NCBI RefSeq assembly: GCF_000426305.1
Contig: NZ_KE384519.1
Span: forward strand, 131,344 to 195,343
Source: Anaerovorax odorimutans DSM 5092
GTDB lineage: Bacteria > Bacillota > Clostridia > Peptostreptococcales > Anaerovoracaceae
Direction: 5' to 3'
DNA: 64,000 nucleotides
Shown here: positions 19,418 to 28,940 of the stretch, in pieces
How the letters are laid out: every line of letters starts with the position of its first letter
Numbering within the stretch: the stretch's first letter is position 1
Notes under the pieces: model-generated
Databases searched by the model: none
What the model was told of the DNA's origin: nothing
What the model saw: only the letters and a program-made list of their open reading frames with translations
Made by a program: the position numbers and the translations under genes

Positions 19418-20826
19418 TGGGTGGATTATTTGGAGTAGTTTCAAAAACTGATTGCGTAATGGATTTGTTTTTTGGAACTGATTATCATTCTCATTTAGGA
19501 ACAAAAAGAGGAGGCATGTCTGTATATGGTGAAAATGGATTCGATAGAGCCATTCACAATATAGAAAACTCACCTTTTAGAACAAAATTTGAAAAAGAAA
19601 TAAACGTTATGGCAGGCACCAAGGGTATTGGAAGTATCAGTGATGGAGAACCGCAGCCTTTGACAGTATTCAGCGGACAAGGTGATTATTCCATTGGTAC
19701 AGTTGGAAGAATTAATAACAAAGAACAATTGGTAAAAGAATTACTTTGCAGCGGATGTAATCAATTTATGTCAATGAGCGGTGGAGGAGTAAATAATACA
19801 GAACTGGTTGCAGCTTTAATTTCTACAGGAAGTAATATTGTTGAAGGAATACGCTATGCACAAGAAAAAATAGAAGGTTCAATTACTATTTTGCTTATGA
19901 CTTCTGAAGGATTATATGCGGCAAGAGATAAATTTGGCAGAACACCTATGATTATTGGAAAGAAAAAAGGCAGCTATTGTGCAGCATCGGAATCTTTTGC
20001 ATTTATAAATCTAGGATATAAAAAAGAAAAAGAACTTGGACCAGCAGAAATTGTATTTATTACACCTGATGGCGTTGAAACAGTAAGTGAACCACAAAAG
20101 GAAATGAGAATATGTACATTCTTATGGACTTATTTCGGGTATACCACATCTTGCTATGAAGGACTGAATGTTGAACAAATGAGATACAGAAGCGGGGCAA
20201 GTATTGCAAAAGGCGATGAAGGCATTGATGTGGATTATGTGGCAGGTGTACCTGACAGTGGTACTGCACATGCTCTGGGATATGCAAATAAATCAGGCAT
20301 ACCATATGCAAGACCTTTAATAAAATACACTCCAACTTGGCCAAGAAGTTTTATGCCGCAAAATCAAAAAGCAAGAGAGTTAATTGCAAGAATGAAGTTA
20401 GTTCCTGTATTTGAAATTATAGATAATAAAAAATTTGTTTTAATAGATGATTCTATTGTTAGAGGTACACAATTATCTGAAACAGTAAAATATTTATATG
20501 AAAATGATGCTAAAGAAATACATGTAAGATCAGCATGCCCTCCTATTATGTATGGATGTAAATATTTGAATTTTTCAAGATCAGTCAGTGAGATGGATTT
20601 GATTACAAGAAGAGTAATTAAAAAGCTAGAAGGCGGGGACGTTACACCGGAAATTTTAGATGAATATGTGGACAGTAAGAGTGAAAAGCATGCAAAAATG
20701 GTAGAGGAAATAAGGAAGCAGTTAAACTTTACCAGCCTGAGATATCATGAATTGGAAGATACTCTAAAATCAGTGGGACTTGAAAAATGTAAGATGTGCA
20801 CTTATTGTTGGAATGGAAAGGAATAA
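19417..20826 (+). CDS. purF: Amidophosphoribosyltransferase-like protein lacking the N-terminal catalytic cysteine
   Basis: A 469-residue member of the PurF family, which makes phosphoribosylamine from PRPP. The phosphoribosyltransferase part is intact: FVLIDDSIVRGTQLSE binds PRPP. Cysteines in MRICTFLW, the ACPPIMYGC segment and the C-terminal CKMCTYC match the iron-sulfur-type PurF of Bacillus. The class-II glutaminase domain is present (GTKRGGMSVYG, NNTELVAALI), but the protein starts [10 protein letters not shown] instead of the usual M-C-G: the second codon is GGT, so the cysteine nucleophile is absent. I recall similar Gly2 proteins in other Clostridia, which would argue against a sequencing error. 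It may depend on free ammonia. It follows purN with 1-base overlap and an AGGAGG site. Confidence 0.88.
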   Translation: MGGLFGVVSKTDCVMDLFFGTDYHSHLGTKRGGMSVYGENGFDRAIHNIENSPFRTKFEKEINVMAGTKGIGSISDGEPQPLTVFSGQGDYSIGTVGRINNKEQLVKELLCSGCNQFMSMSGGGVNNTELVAALISTGSNIVEGIRYAQEKIEGSITILLMTSEGLYAARDKFGRTPMIIGKKKGSYCAASESFAFINLGYKKEKELGPAEIVFITPDGVETVSEPQKEMRICTFLWTYFGYTTSCYEGLNVEQMRYRSGASIAKGDEGIDVDYVAGVPDSGTAHALGYANKSGIPYARPLIKYTPTWPRSFMPQNQKARELIARMKLVPVFEIIDNKKFVLIDDSIVRGTQLSETVKYLYENDAKEIHVRSACPPIMYGCKYLNFSRSVSEMDLITRRVIKKLEGGDVTPEILDEYVDSKSEKHAKMVEEIRKQLNFTSLRYHELEDTLKSVGLEKCKMCTYCWNGKE

Positions 20827-20832
20827 GATAAT

Positions 20833-22368
20833 ATGAGAGCGTTAATCAGTGTATCAGATAAAACGGGAATTGTAGAATTCGCCAAAGAGTTAGAAAACTT
20901 AGGTGTTCAGATTATCTCAACAGGAGGTACACATACAAAGCTTAGCGATAATGGCATTGATGTTGTTGGGATTTCTGATGTTACAGGTTTTCCTGAATGT
21001 TTAGACGGCAGAGTTAAAACATTACATCCGGCAGTACACGGAGGTATTTTAGCTATGCGTGATAAGCCTGATCATATGAAGCAATTAGAAGATTTAAATA
21101 TTGAAACTATCGATATTGTAGCAATAAATCTATATCCTTTTAAAGAAACTATTTTAAAGCCTGATGTAACTCTTGAAGATGCTATTGAAAATATTGATAT
21201 TGGTGGTCCTACTATGCTTCGTTCAGCAGCAAAGAATCATAAAGATGTAATTGTTATTTGTGATCCCAAAGATTATGCAAGTGTAATTACTGAGATGAAG
21301 GAAAAAAAAGCAGTATCATATGATACAAAATATAGATTAGCATTAAAGGTATTTCAGCATACAGCAGCTTATGATGCAATGATATCGGATTATTTAAGAA
21401 AACAAATAAATGGAGAATTACCTGATAATCTTACATTAACTTTTGAAAAAGCTCAAGATTTAAGATATGGGGAAAATCCTCATCAAAAAGCTTATTATTA
21501 TAAAGGTATTAAACCATGTGAAGGAGCGCTTACAACAGCTGTCCAATTACACGGAAAAGAACTTTCTTTTAACAATATAAATGATACAAATGGCGCTTTA
21601 GAAACATTAAGAGAGTTTGATGAACCAGCTATTGTTGCAGTAAAACATGCAAATCCATGCGGAGTAGGTACCGCAAATAATATATATGAAGCTTATATAA
21701 AAGCTTATAAAGCCGATCCTATTTCCATATTTGGAGGAATCATAGCCTCTAATACAACTATTGATGAAAAAACAGCAGCGGAAATCAATAAAATCTTTAT
21801 TGAAATAGTTATTGCTCCTGATTTTTCAGAAGAAGCTATTAAGATATTAACTCAGAAAAAGAATATTAGATTATTAAAATTAGAAAATATAAATTCAAAA
21901 TTGCCAAAAAATGATATTGACATTAAAAAAGTAAGTGGTGGTATTTTAGTTCAGGAAATAGACAGCGAACTATATAATGAAGCAGAGCTTAAAGTTGTAA
22001 CTGACAGAAAGCCTACAGAAAAAGAAATGGAAGATATGAAATTTGCAATGAAGGTTGTAAAGCATATTAAATCGAATGGAATTGTTATTGCAAAAGATGG
22101 AAAAACCATTGGAGTAGGACCTGGTCAGGTAAACAGAATTTGGGCAGTGGAAAATGCCATTAAACAAGCAACAGATGATACAAACTCAGCTGTATTAGCT
22201 TCGGATGCTTTTTTCCCATTTGATGACTGTGTTACAGCGGCGGCAGCAGCCGGAATATCTGCTATTATTCAGCCGGGAGGATCTATGAGGGACGAAGATT
22301 CCATAAAGAAAGCAAATGAACTTGGAATTGCCATGGTATTTACAGGTATGAGACATTTTAAACACTAA
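20833..22368 (+). CDS. purH: Bifunctional AICAR transformylase / IMP cyclohydrolase
   Basis: A 511-residue PurH catalysing the last two steps to IMP. The N-terminal cyclohydrolase domain contains [40 protein letters not shown] and INLYPF. The C-terminal transformylase domain has the catalytic Lys-His pair in [12 protein letters not shown], plus [10 protein letters not shown] and the terminal [14 protein letters not shown]. Length is standard. It begins 6 bases after purF. Confidence 0.96.
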   Translation: MRALISVSDKTGIVEFAKELENLGVQIISTGGTHTKLSDNGIDVVGISDVTGFPECLDGRVKTLHPAVHGGILAMRDKPDHMKQLEDLNIETIDIVAINLYPFKETILKPDVTLEDAIENIDIGGPTMLRSAAKNHKDVIVICDPKDYASVITEMKEKKAVSYDTKYRLALKVFQHTAAYDAMISDYLRKQINGELPDNLTLTFEKAQDLRYGENPHQKAYYYKGIKPCEGALTTAVQLHGKELSFNNINDTNGALETLREFDEPAIVAVKHANPCGVGTANNIYEAYIKAYKADPISIFGGIIASNTTIDEKTAAEINKIFIEIVIAPDFSEEAIKILTQKKNIRLLKLENINSKLPKNDIDIKKVSGGILVQEIDSELYNEAELKVVTDRKPTEKEMEDMKFAMKVVKHIKSNGIVIAKDGKTIGVGPGQVNRIWAVENAIKQATDDTNSAVLASDAFFPFDDCVTAAAAAGISAIIQPGGSMRDEDSIKKANELGIAMVFTGMRHFKH

Positions 22369-22421
22369 AATTTCCAGTAGGTTATGAGACGTTTTGATAA
22401 TTTAGAAAAATAGGTGGTTAC

Positions 22422-23696
22422 ATGAAAATACTAATTGTAGGTGGTGGCGGCAGAGAACATGCCATTGCATGGAAACTTGCTCAAAGTAAAAGAGTAGACA
22501 AGCTTTATTGTGCTCCTGGCAATGCGGGAATTGTAGATGTTGCAGAGTGCATTGATATTAAAGCTGAAGACATAGAAAGCATTTGCAAGTTTGCTAAAGA
22601 AAAAGAAATTGACATGACAGTAATAGGACCTGAAGTACCTCTTTCCATGGGGATTGTAGATGCTTTAGAAGCAGAAGGGTTAAAAGCATTTGGTCCAAAT
22701 GCAGAATGTGCTCAGCTAGAAGGAAGTAAATCATTTACTAAGAGTTTTTTAGCTAAGCATAAAATTCCAACAGCAGGATATCTTGAATTTACAGATAAAG
22801 AAAAACTCAAAGATGCCATCGGGGTATTTGGATATCCTATGGTAATTAAAGCAGATGGTCTGGCAGCAGGGAAAGGTGTAGTAATTGCAGAAGATGCAGT
22901 TCAGGCAGAAAAAGCTATTGAAGAAATGATGGGCGATAGAGTTTTTGGCTCTGCAGGAGATAAAGTTGTGGTAGAAGAATTCCTTACAGGAATAGAAGCC
23001 TCTATGTTATGCTTTGTGGATGAAAACTCTATTGTTCCTATGGAGTCGGCGCAAGATTATAAGAGAATATTTGACGGTGACAAAGGACCTAATACAGGTG
23101 GAATGGGCACATATTCACCAAGTCTGATTTTTACAGATGAACTTAAAAAGCAGATTAAAGAAAGAATCTTACAACCAACATTAAAGGGTTTTCAAGAGGA
23201 TGGTTTAAAATTTAAGGGAGTTTTATTTATTGGGCTTATGATTGGAGAAGATGGACCAAAGGTTATAGAATTTAATAACAGGTTTGGTGATCCGGAAACT
23301 CAGTCAGTTTTATCCCGTTTGGAAACAGATCTTGTAGACATTTTCGAATCTGTCATTAACGGAACTTTAAAAGAACAGCCAATAAATTGGAGCAGTAAAA
23401 AAGCGGTATGTGTTGTTCTTGCTTCGGGAGGTTATCCCGGCAGTTATGAAAAAGGCAAGGTTATTACAGGACTAAATGAAGTAGATGAAGATGTTATAGT
23501 TTTTCATGCAGGAACTAAATTCGGACAAGCAGGTAATAATGAAATCCTAACTTCAGGAGGAAGAGTTTTAGGTGTGACTGCAATTGGAGAAACCCATGAG
23601 GAAGCAAAGAAAAAAGCATATGATAATGTAAAAAAGATTAATTTTGAAGGAGTTCAATTCAGAAAAGATATTGGAATTATACATTCTTTGGAATAA
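22422..23696 (+). CDS. purD: Phosphoribosylamine--glycine ligase
   Basis: A 424-residue ATP-grasp enzyme joining phosphoribosylamine and glycine. It begins KILIVGGGGREHAIAWKL, has the ATP-grasp stretches MVIKADGLAAGKGVVIAED and VVVEEFLTGIEASM, and the metal-binding VIEFNNRFGDPETQ. It is the last gene of the operon and a terminator follows directly. The operon encodes every enzyme from PRPP to IMP except purK and purB, which are not in the window. Confidence 0.96.
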   Translation: MKILIVGGGGREHAIAWKLAQSKRVDKLYCAPGNAGIVDVAECIDIKAEDIESICKFAKEKEIDMTVIGPEVPLSMGIVDALEAEGLKAFGPNAECAQLEGSKSFTKSFLAKHKIPTAGYLEFTDKEKLKDAIGVFGYPMVIKADGLAAGKGVVIAEDAVQAEKAIEEMMGDRVFGSAGDKVVVEEFLTGIEASMLCFVDENSIVPMESAQDYKRIFDGDKGPNTGGMGTYSPSLIFTDELKKQIKERILQPTLKGFQEDGLKFKGVLFIGLMIGEDGPKVIEFNNRFGDPETQSVLSRLETDLVDIFESVINGTLKEQPINWSSKKAVCVVLASGGYPGSYEKGKVITGLNEVDEDVIVFHAGTKFGQAGNNEILTSGGRVLGVTAIGETHEEAKKKAYDNVKKINFEGVQFRKDIGIIHSLE

Positions 23697-23704
23697 GCAT
23701 GATT

Positions 23705-23736
23705 AAAAATGGGATGCCTTTGTCATCCCATTTTTT
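23705..23736 (+). terminator. Terminator of the purine operon
   Basis: AAAATGGGATG pairs with CATCCCATTTT across a 7-base loop and runs into six Ts. Confidence 0.93.
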
Positions 23737-23907
23737 AATATAAATTTTAGCAGTGCAAATTTCGAAAAAATAATTTTTATGAATTTTCTAAAAATTTATT
23801 TTTGAGGATACTTGACTTTGTTTTGTATATAATATACATTGTACATGATGGAATTTTTCGACAATAATGAATAGTGAAAAAAATATAAAACTAAGGAGGA
23901 GATTCTT

Positions 23908-25041
23908 ATGAAATTACAATGGTTTAGAGTTCCAAAAGATATTGTATTCGGGACAGATGCACTTGAGTATCTATCGACTTTAGAAGGAAAAAAAGCAACG
24001 TTGGTAACTGGTGGCAGCTCAATGAAAAAATTTGGCTTTTTAGATAAAGCAAAACAATATTTAGAAAAAGCAGGTATGGAAGTATCTATTGTCGATGGTG
24101 TTGAACCTAATCCCTCTGTTGAGACAGTAATTAGAGGCGGGAAGGAAATGGAAAAGTTTAACCCTGATTGGGTTATTTCCATAGGCGGTGGGTCTGCCAT
24201 TGATGCGGCAAAAATAATGTGGGTATATTATGAATACCCAGAGACAAAATTTGAAGATTTGATTGCCGGTAAATTCCCTAAATTAAGAACAAAGGCTAAG
24301 TTCATTGCAATTCCTTCTACTAGTGGTACAGCTTCAGAAATCACGGCATTTTCTGTAATAACAGATACAAATAATCATATTAAATATCCATTAGTTTCAT
24401 ATGAAATAACACCAGATATTGCATTACTGGATGCTGCATTACCAGCAAAAATGCTTCCGCATATTACTGCCAATACAGGTATGGATGTTATGACTCATGC
24501 AATAGAAGCATACGTATCTACTAATGCAACTTCTTTTACGGATCCACTGGCTATGGAAGCAATTAAACTAGTATATAACCAACTTCCAGTTGCTTATGCC
24601 GACGGAAGTAATATGAAAGCAAGGGCTGATATGCACAATGCTTCTGCACTTGCAGGAATGGCATTTACAAATGCATCTTTAGGTATTGTGCATAGTTTAG
24701 CTCATAAAATCGGTGGAGAATTTGGAGTAACCCATGGATTGGCTAATGCTATATTATTACCATATATAGTGGAGTATAATAAAGAAGGTACAGATAAATA
24801 TAAAGAAATTGAAAAACAGCTTGGGATAGAAGACTTAGTAAAAACTTTAAAAGAACTAAATAAGAGTTTAGGTATTCCTGAAAGATTTAGCGAAATCACA
24901 GAAGTTGAGATTACAGAAGATAAATTTAATGAAGTGTTAGACAGAATGAGCAAAAATGCTCTTGAAGATCCGTGTTCTTTAACAAATCCAATAAATCCAT
25001 CTGTAGAAGCTGTTAAAGAGATATATAAAGCAGCATTTTAA
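23908..25041 (+). CDS. Iron-containing alcohol dehydrogenase
   Basis: A 377-residue group-III alcohol dehydrogenase. The NAD(P)-binding motif is SIGGGSAIDAAKIMWVYYE. The iron-binding segment has DVMTHAIEAYVS and then GIVHSLAHKIGGEFGVTHG, supplying the Asp and His ligands. It resembles the butanol/propanol dehydrogenase branch and probably reduces an aldehyde during fermentation, or oxidises an alcohol; the substrate cannot be read from sequence. It has a strong AGGAGG site. The upstream region contains a small GTATAT/ATATAC palindrome near 23827, whose meaning is unknown. Confidence 0.9.
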   Translation: MKLQWFRVPKDIVFGTDALEYLSTLEGKKATLVTGGSSMKKFGFLDKAKQYLEKAGMEVSIVDGVEPNPSVETVIRGGKEMEKFNPDWVISIGGGSAIDAAKIMWVYYEYPETKFEDLIAGKFPKLRTKAKFIAIPSTSGTASEITAFSVITDTNNHIKYPLVSYEITPDIALLDAALPAKMLPHITANTGMDVMTHAIEAYVSTNATSFTDPLAMEAIKLVYNQLPVAYADGSNMKARADMHNASALAGMAFTNASLGIVHSLAHKIGGEFGVTHGLANAILLPYIVEYNKEGTDKYKEIEKQLGIEDLVKTLKELNKSLGIPERFSEITEVEITEDKFNEVLDRMSKNALEDPCSLTNPINPSVEAVKEIYKAAF

Positions 25042-25358
25042 AATTAAATTGTTAAGAAATTAAAAATTAATCATAAATGGTGGCAATTACTCCTATTGGA
25101 TATAAACTTAATATAAATAATTAGATTTTAGTACCCAATAAATTTTAAATTTATTGGGTACTAATCATATAATAAAAAGTAAAGATAAAAAATATAAAAA
25201 CGTTATTTAAATGAAAATTAAAGAGGTCATCTGTTTTAACTAATAATCAATTATAATAAGTGTTTTTACATTTTTGAAATATTCTATAATTTTAGTGTAG
25301 CTTTACATGGTAAATAATTTAGAATATAATAAATTTTATTTAAAAGGAGTGGTTTTAG
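25042..25358. other. Intergenic region with a long hairpin
   Basis: A 317-base, very AT-rich gap with no ORF. Its one notable structure is the hairpin at 25130-25162. The rest probably holds the promoter of the dsrE-like/mtnA genes; I see no confident -35/-10 pair. Confidence 0.5.
25130..25162. terminator. Perfect 14-bp hairpin, probable bidirectional terminator
   Basis: AGTACCCAATAAAT pairs exactly with its complement around a short TTTA-type loop. Only weak T-rich tails follow on either side, so termination is likely rather than certain. Confidence 0.55.
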
Positions 25359-25703
25359 ATGGAAAAAGATAAGCTTTATATCTTATGGACGACAGACAAT
25401 AAGCTGACGTCATTAAATATGGTTTTAATGTATTCTTTAAAAGCCAGCAAAGAAAAATTTTGGAAAGAGATCAGATTAGTAAGCTGGGGAGCATCAAATG
25501 TTTTAATTAATGAAGATAGAGAAGTACAAGAAAGACTAAAAGAGGTACAAGAAAGCGGAGTAATAGTTAAAGCGTGCATTAGATGTGCTGAGAATTTAGG
25601 AATAACCGATTCTCTGGAAAAATTAGGAATTGAGTTGGATTTTATGGGTCAGCCTTTAACAGATTGTCTCAAAGATGATTCTTGGGCTATAATAACAATA
25701 TAA
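25359..25703 (+). CDS. DsrE-like small protein
   Basis: A 114-residue soluble protein resembling the DsrE/DsrF/TusD family: LYILWTTDNKLTSLNMVLMYSLKA at the start, a Rossmann-like alternation, and the ACIRCAENLG segment containing a CxxC pair near residue 67. Family members relay sulfur as persulfides, or sometimes just bind small ligands. It lies 27 bases upstream of mtnA and has an AAAGGAG site, so the two are probably cotranscribed, which hints at a sulfur-related role. Confidence 0.65.
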   Translation: MEKDKLYILWTTDNKLTSLNMVLMYSLKASKEKFWKEIRLVSWGASNVLINEDREVQERLKEVQESGVIVKACIRCAENLGITDSLEKLGIELDFMGQPLTDCLKDDSWAIITI

Positions 25704-25730
25704 CAATAAAAATAATAGGAGAAAGTACAT

Positions 25731-26780
25731 ATGGACATTTTAAATATTGCACCATTGAAATACGAAAATGATAAATTATTAATTCTTGATCAAACGCTGC
25801 TGCCGGGGAAAACGGAATATTTGGAAATAAATACAAAGGAAGATGTTTGGGATGCTATTCACAAGCTTAGAGTAAGGGGTGCACCAGCTATAGGAGTTGC
25901 TGCGGCTTATGGTTTGTATGTTTCAGCAAAAAACATACAAACTGATAACAGAGATGAATTTATTAAATCTTTTAAAGAAATAAAAGATTATTTGGCATCG
26001 TCAAGACCTACAGCAGTAAATTTATTTTGGGCGCTTGATAGGGTAGAAAAATGTATATATGAACTAGGAGATGCATCAGTAAATACAATAAAAAGTGCTA
26101 TTTTTGAGGAAGCAGAAAAAATAAGAAAAGAAGATGAAGAAGCATGTTATGCTATGGGAGAATATGGACTTTCTCTTTTGAAACCGGAAATGGGGATACT
26201 AACTCATTGCAATGCAGGGACAATTGCAACAGCGAAATACGGAACTTGTTTGGCACCACTTTATGTAGGGCATGAACAGGGATACAATTTTAAAGTTTTT
26301 GCAGATGAGACAAGACCTCTATTACAAGGTGCTAGACTGACTTCTTGGGAATTAAATCAAGCGGGAATAGATGTAACCCTTATATGTGACAATATGGCTT
26401 CTATTGTAATGAAAAACGGTTGGATAGATGCTGTTTTAGTGGGTTGTGACCGGATGGCAGCAAATGGAGATGGTGCAAATAAAATAGGTACATCAGCAGT
26501 TGCTGTTTTAGCAAAGGAATATAACATACCTTTTTATATGTTTGTTCCTACCTCTACAATTGATTTAAATACAAAATCCGGAGCCGATATTCATATTGAA
26601 CTTCGTAATGGTGAAGAAATATATAAAATGTGGTATGAAAAAGATATGGCACCTGAAGGCATTAAGACATATAATCCCGCTTTTGATGTAACTGATGCGA
26701 AATATATTACTGCTGTAATTACAGAAAAGGGAATCGTATATCCTCCTTATGATGAAAACCTAAAAAATTTATTTGTATAA
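25731..26780 (+). CDS. mtnA: S-methyl-5-thioribose-1-phosphate isomerase
   Basis: A 349-residue member of the eIF2B-like isomerase family. It has KLRVRGAPAIGVAAAYGL, the catalytic-Cys segment THCNAGTIATAKYGT, and the catalytic-Asp segment VLVGCDRMAANGDGANKIGT, as in MtnA. It converts methylthioribose-1-phosphate to the ribulose form for recycling of S-adenosylmethionine by-products. No other methionine-salvage gene is adjacent, so here it may serve a 5'-deoxyadenosine or MTA disposal route. It has a GGAGAAA site and follows the DsrE-like gene. Confidence 0.92.
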   Translation: MDILNIAPLKYENDKLLILDQTLLPGKTEYLEINTKEDVWDAIHKLRVRGAPAIGVAAAYGLYVSAKNIQTDNRDEFIKSFKEIKDYLASSRPTAVNLFWALDRVEKCIYELGDASVNTIKSAIFEEAEKIRKEDEEACYAMGEYGLSLLKPEMGILTHCNAGTIATAKYGTCLAPLYVGHEQGYNFKVFADETRPLLQGARLTSWELNQAGIDVTLICDNMASIVMKNGWIDAVLVGCDRMAANGDGANKIGTSAVAVLAKEYNIPFYMFVPTSTIDLNTKSGADIHIELRNGEEIYKMWYEKDMAPEGIKTYNPAFDVTDAKYITAVITEKGIVYPPYDENLKNLFV

Positions 26781-26839
26781 AATTAAACGTAATTTAGAAA
26801 GATAAAATTTAAAGGGATAATAAGGAGAGAAAGTCGGCT

Positions 26840-28372
26840 ATGAATTATAAGATTGGAGATATTTCATATAAAAATCATCTTGGCACATGGCGTATAGTTG
26901 GATATAATGTAAAAACACCTAAACACGGTATTATTGAAGTTGAATTTGAATACAGTGATTTATTAAAACAAAAAGAAAATAAAAAGCTTGTTCGTGAATT
27001 TTATTATGTGACAAATTTAGATATAGCTGCCAAATTAGAAGCAAACGAAAAAATCGATTTATCCTTCTCCTATATAAAAGATTTTAATATTTCCGTTATT
27101 CAAAGTCACTGTAAAAAAGAAGTATCATTTTATTCTTTTAAAGCAGAGTATGCTTGTTTTGACGGAGAGACAGCATTTGATAATGCTAAAATGGATGATG
27201 GAGAAATCTCATTTGATTATGCCATATTTGGAAATGGAGATACATCTTTTTTCAATACTAAATTCGGGGATTCAGATGTTTCTTTTTATAATGTAGATTT
27301 TCAAAGAGGGGCGGTATCTTTCGCAGAGGCCAATTTTGGAAAAGGAAACATTGATTTTGAATATACTATATTTGGCAGTGGTAATGCTGCTTTTACTTTA
27401 GCCATATTTGGCAGTGGAAATGTTTCTTTTGATGGAGCAATTTTTGAGACAGGAGATGTTTTGTTTTTAGATACTAACTTTGGAGAAGGAGATGTATCTT
27501 TTGAATATACAAACTTTGGACAAGGCAATATAATTTTTGACAGAGCTGCTTTCGGATGCGGAGAAGTTTTATTTGATCATTGTATCTTTGAAAAAGGCTC
27601 AGTAAAATTTTTAGAAACAGATTTTAGTTTCAGCAAAGTTATATTTAATAAAATTAAATTTGAAAATGCTAGTCTTGATATGACAGGAAGTATTGCTGAG
27701 TCAGTAAGCTTCCAAAATTGTAACTTTGATAATCATAATAAACTAAATTTTTTATATGTAGATAGCCTAAAAGTTTTAAAATGTATTATAAATAAAACTC
27801 TAAAGATTACAGGCGCAAAAACATTATCTTTAAAAGGCAGTATAAATTTAGGCAGTATATATTGTAATTGGGAAGAAGAAAAAGTTTGTGAAGCAATCAA
27901 AAATAATGAAGATGAAGAAAAGGATAAAAAACATCAATTTTTAATGTTAAAACTAAATTATCATAAAATAGGTGAATATTTAGAAGAAGATAAAGCTTTT
28001 GTAGAATATATGAGATGCAGAAGGAAGGAATTAAAATCTAAATGGAGAATCTCACTGGATAAGTTGATTGATATTATAGGAGTTTATGGTACAAAACCCG
28101 GGAGGGTTGCTATTACAATGCTACTTATTTGGATTTTTTTTGGTATAGTTTTTACTGTAATCGGTAATATTGATGGGGCGTTAACACAAGGATTTTCTGA
28201 TCATTGGATTAACGGATTTTATTTTAGTGCAGTTACATTTGTAACTATTGGTTATGGTGATGTGGTTCCCCTTTTAGCAGTAGCTAAAATATTGGCACCC
28301 ATAGAAGGAGTAATGGGATTGTTTTTGATGTCGTATTTTACAGTTGCAGTAGTAAGGATTACATTAAGATAA
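26840..28372 (+). CDS. Potassium-channel protein with a 12-residue repeat domain
   Basis: A 510-residue protein of unusual architecture. After about 90 residues of unassigned sequence come about eleven units of period 12, roughly G-x-G-D/N-V-x-F-x-x-A/T-x-F (for example GSGNVSFDGAIF, GEGDVSFEYTNF), between residues 125 and 270. Phe-flanked units like these suggest a beta-solenoid related to pentapeptide repeats, but with a 5+7 spacing. The C-terminus has two membrane helices around a pore with FVTIGYGDVVP, the K+ selectivity filter. The repeat domain would be cytosolic and could sense or tether. It follows mtnA by 60 bases with a GGAGAG site. Confidence 0.8.
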   Translation: MNYKIGDISYKNHLGTWRIVGYNVKTPKHGIIEVEFEYSDLLKQKENKKLVREFYYVTNLDIAAKLEANEKIDLSFSYIKDFNISVIQSHCKKEVSFYSFKAEYACFDGETAFDNAKMDDGEISFDYAIFGNGDTSFFNTKFGDSDVSFYNVDFQRGAVSFAEANFGKGNIDFEYTIFGSGNAAFTLAIFGSGNVSFDGAIFETGDVLFLDTNFGEGDVSFEYTNFGQGNIIFDRAAFGCGEVLFDHCIFEKGSVKFLETDFSFSKVIFNKIKFENASLDMTGSIAESVSFQNCNFDNHNKLNFLYVDSLKVLKCIINKTLKITGAKTLSLKGSINLGSIYCNWEEEKVCEAIKNNEDEEKDKKHQFLMLKLNYHKIGEYLEEDKAFVEYMRCRRKELKSKWRISLDKLIDIIGVYGTKPGRVAITMLLIWIFFGIVFTVIGNIDGALTQGFSDHWINGFYFSAVTFVTIGYGDVVPLLAVAKILAPIEGVMGLFLMSYFTVAVVRITLR

Positions 28373-28499
28373 TGTTGAATTATAACTTTTGAAATATTTG
28401 AATAATATAATAAAAATACTTGACAATATATTAATTAATATTATAAAATATACAAAATATAAATAAAACCGATGATTAAGAATAGTAAGCTTATAATTG

Positions 28500-28766
28500 A
28501 ATTTAAAGAGAGTCGTAGATGGTGGAATTATGATAAAGAGATTTAAGCTGAATGGACTTATGAGGGTAGGACGAAAAGCTAAAACTGCTTAGTAGCGCCT
28601 AACGGGATCTCCACTCGTTATTAAGGGAGCATGTATAGAGTCTTTGTTTTATATGAAGTATGAAGTTCTGTACATAGAAGAAGCGGATGCGAAAGCATCA
28701 ATTAGGGTGGTACCGCGATTTTTATATCGTCCCTGAAGCGAATAATAGCTTCAGGGATTTTTTATT
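28500..28766 (+). promoter_or_regulatory. T-box leader controlling trpB2
   Basis: The conserved T-box AGGGTGGTACCGCG is at 28704-28717, preceded by the stem GATGC/GCATC with a GAAA loop and followed by a terminator hairpin (28731-28756) that competes with the antiterminator. Uncharged tRNA would allow read-through. Tryptophan is expected from the downstream gene. TGG triplets are present (28520-28525 and 28553-28555), but I could not fold stem I well enough to assign the specifier. Confidence 0.88.
28731..28762 (+). terminator. Regulated terminator of the T-box
   Basis: CCCTGAAGC pairs with GCTTCAGGG across an AT-rich loop, followed by ATTTTTT. It is the off-state structure of the T-box. Confidence 0.9.
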
Positions 28767-28940
28767 ACACAGAGATATTTTTGCAATATTGACTGAAAAA
28801 GCAGATTAATAATAATTGCTAGTATTTTAATTAATTAATAGTTAGGATAGACAAGATTTTAAACCAAAAGAATTTAATTTTATAATTTACATTTTTTATT
28901 ATTTTATAAAGTAAGATAAGTAATTTAAGGAGAAAAGTTT

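Larger units (their letters stand above)
28373..28940. other. Leader region of trpB2
   Basis: A 568-base gap containing the T-box leader (28500-28766) and then about 170 bases of AT-rich sequence before the gene. No ORF is supported. The distance between the T-box terminator and the start codon is longer than usual, so a second promoter may exist there. Confidence 0.6.

Noticed and set aside
28520..28555. Assignment of a Trp (UGG) specifier in the T-box
   Set aside because: TGG triplets exist, but stem I could not be folded confidently by eye, so the specifier is left open.
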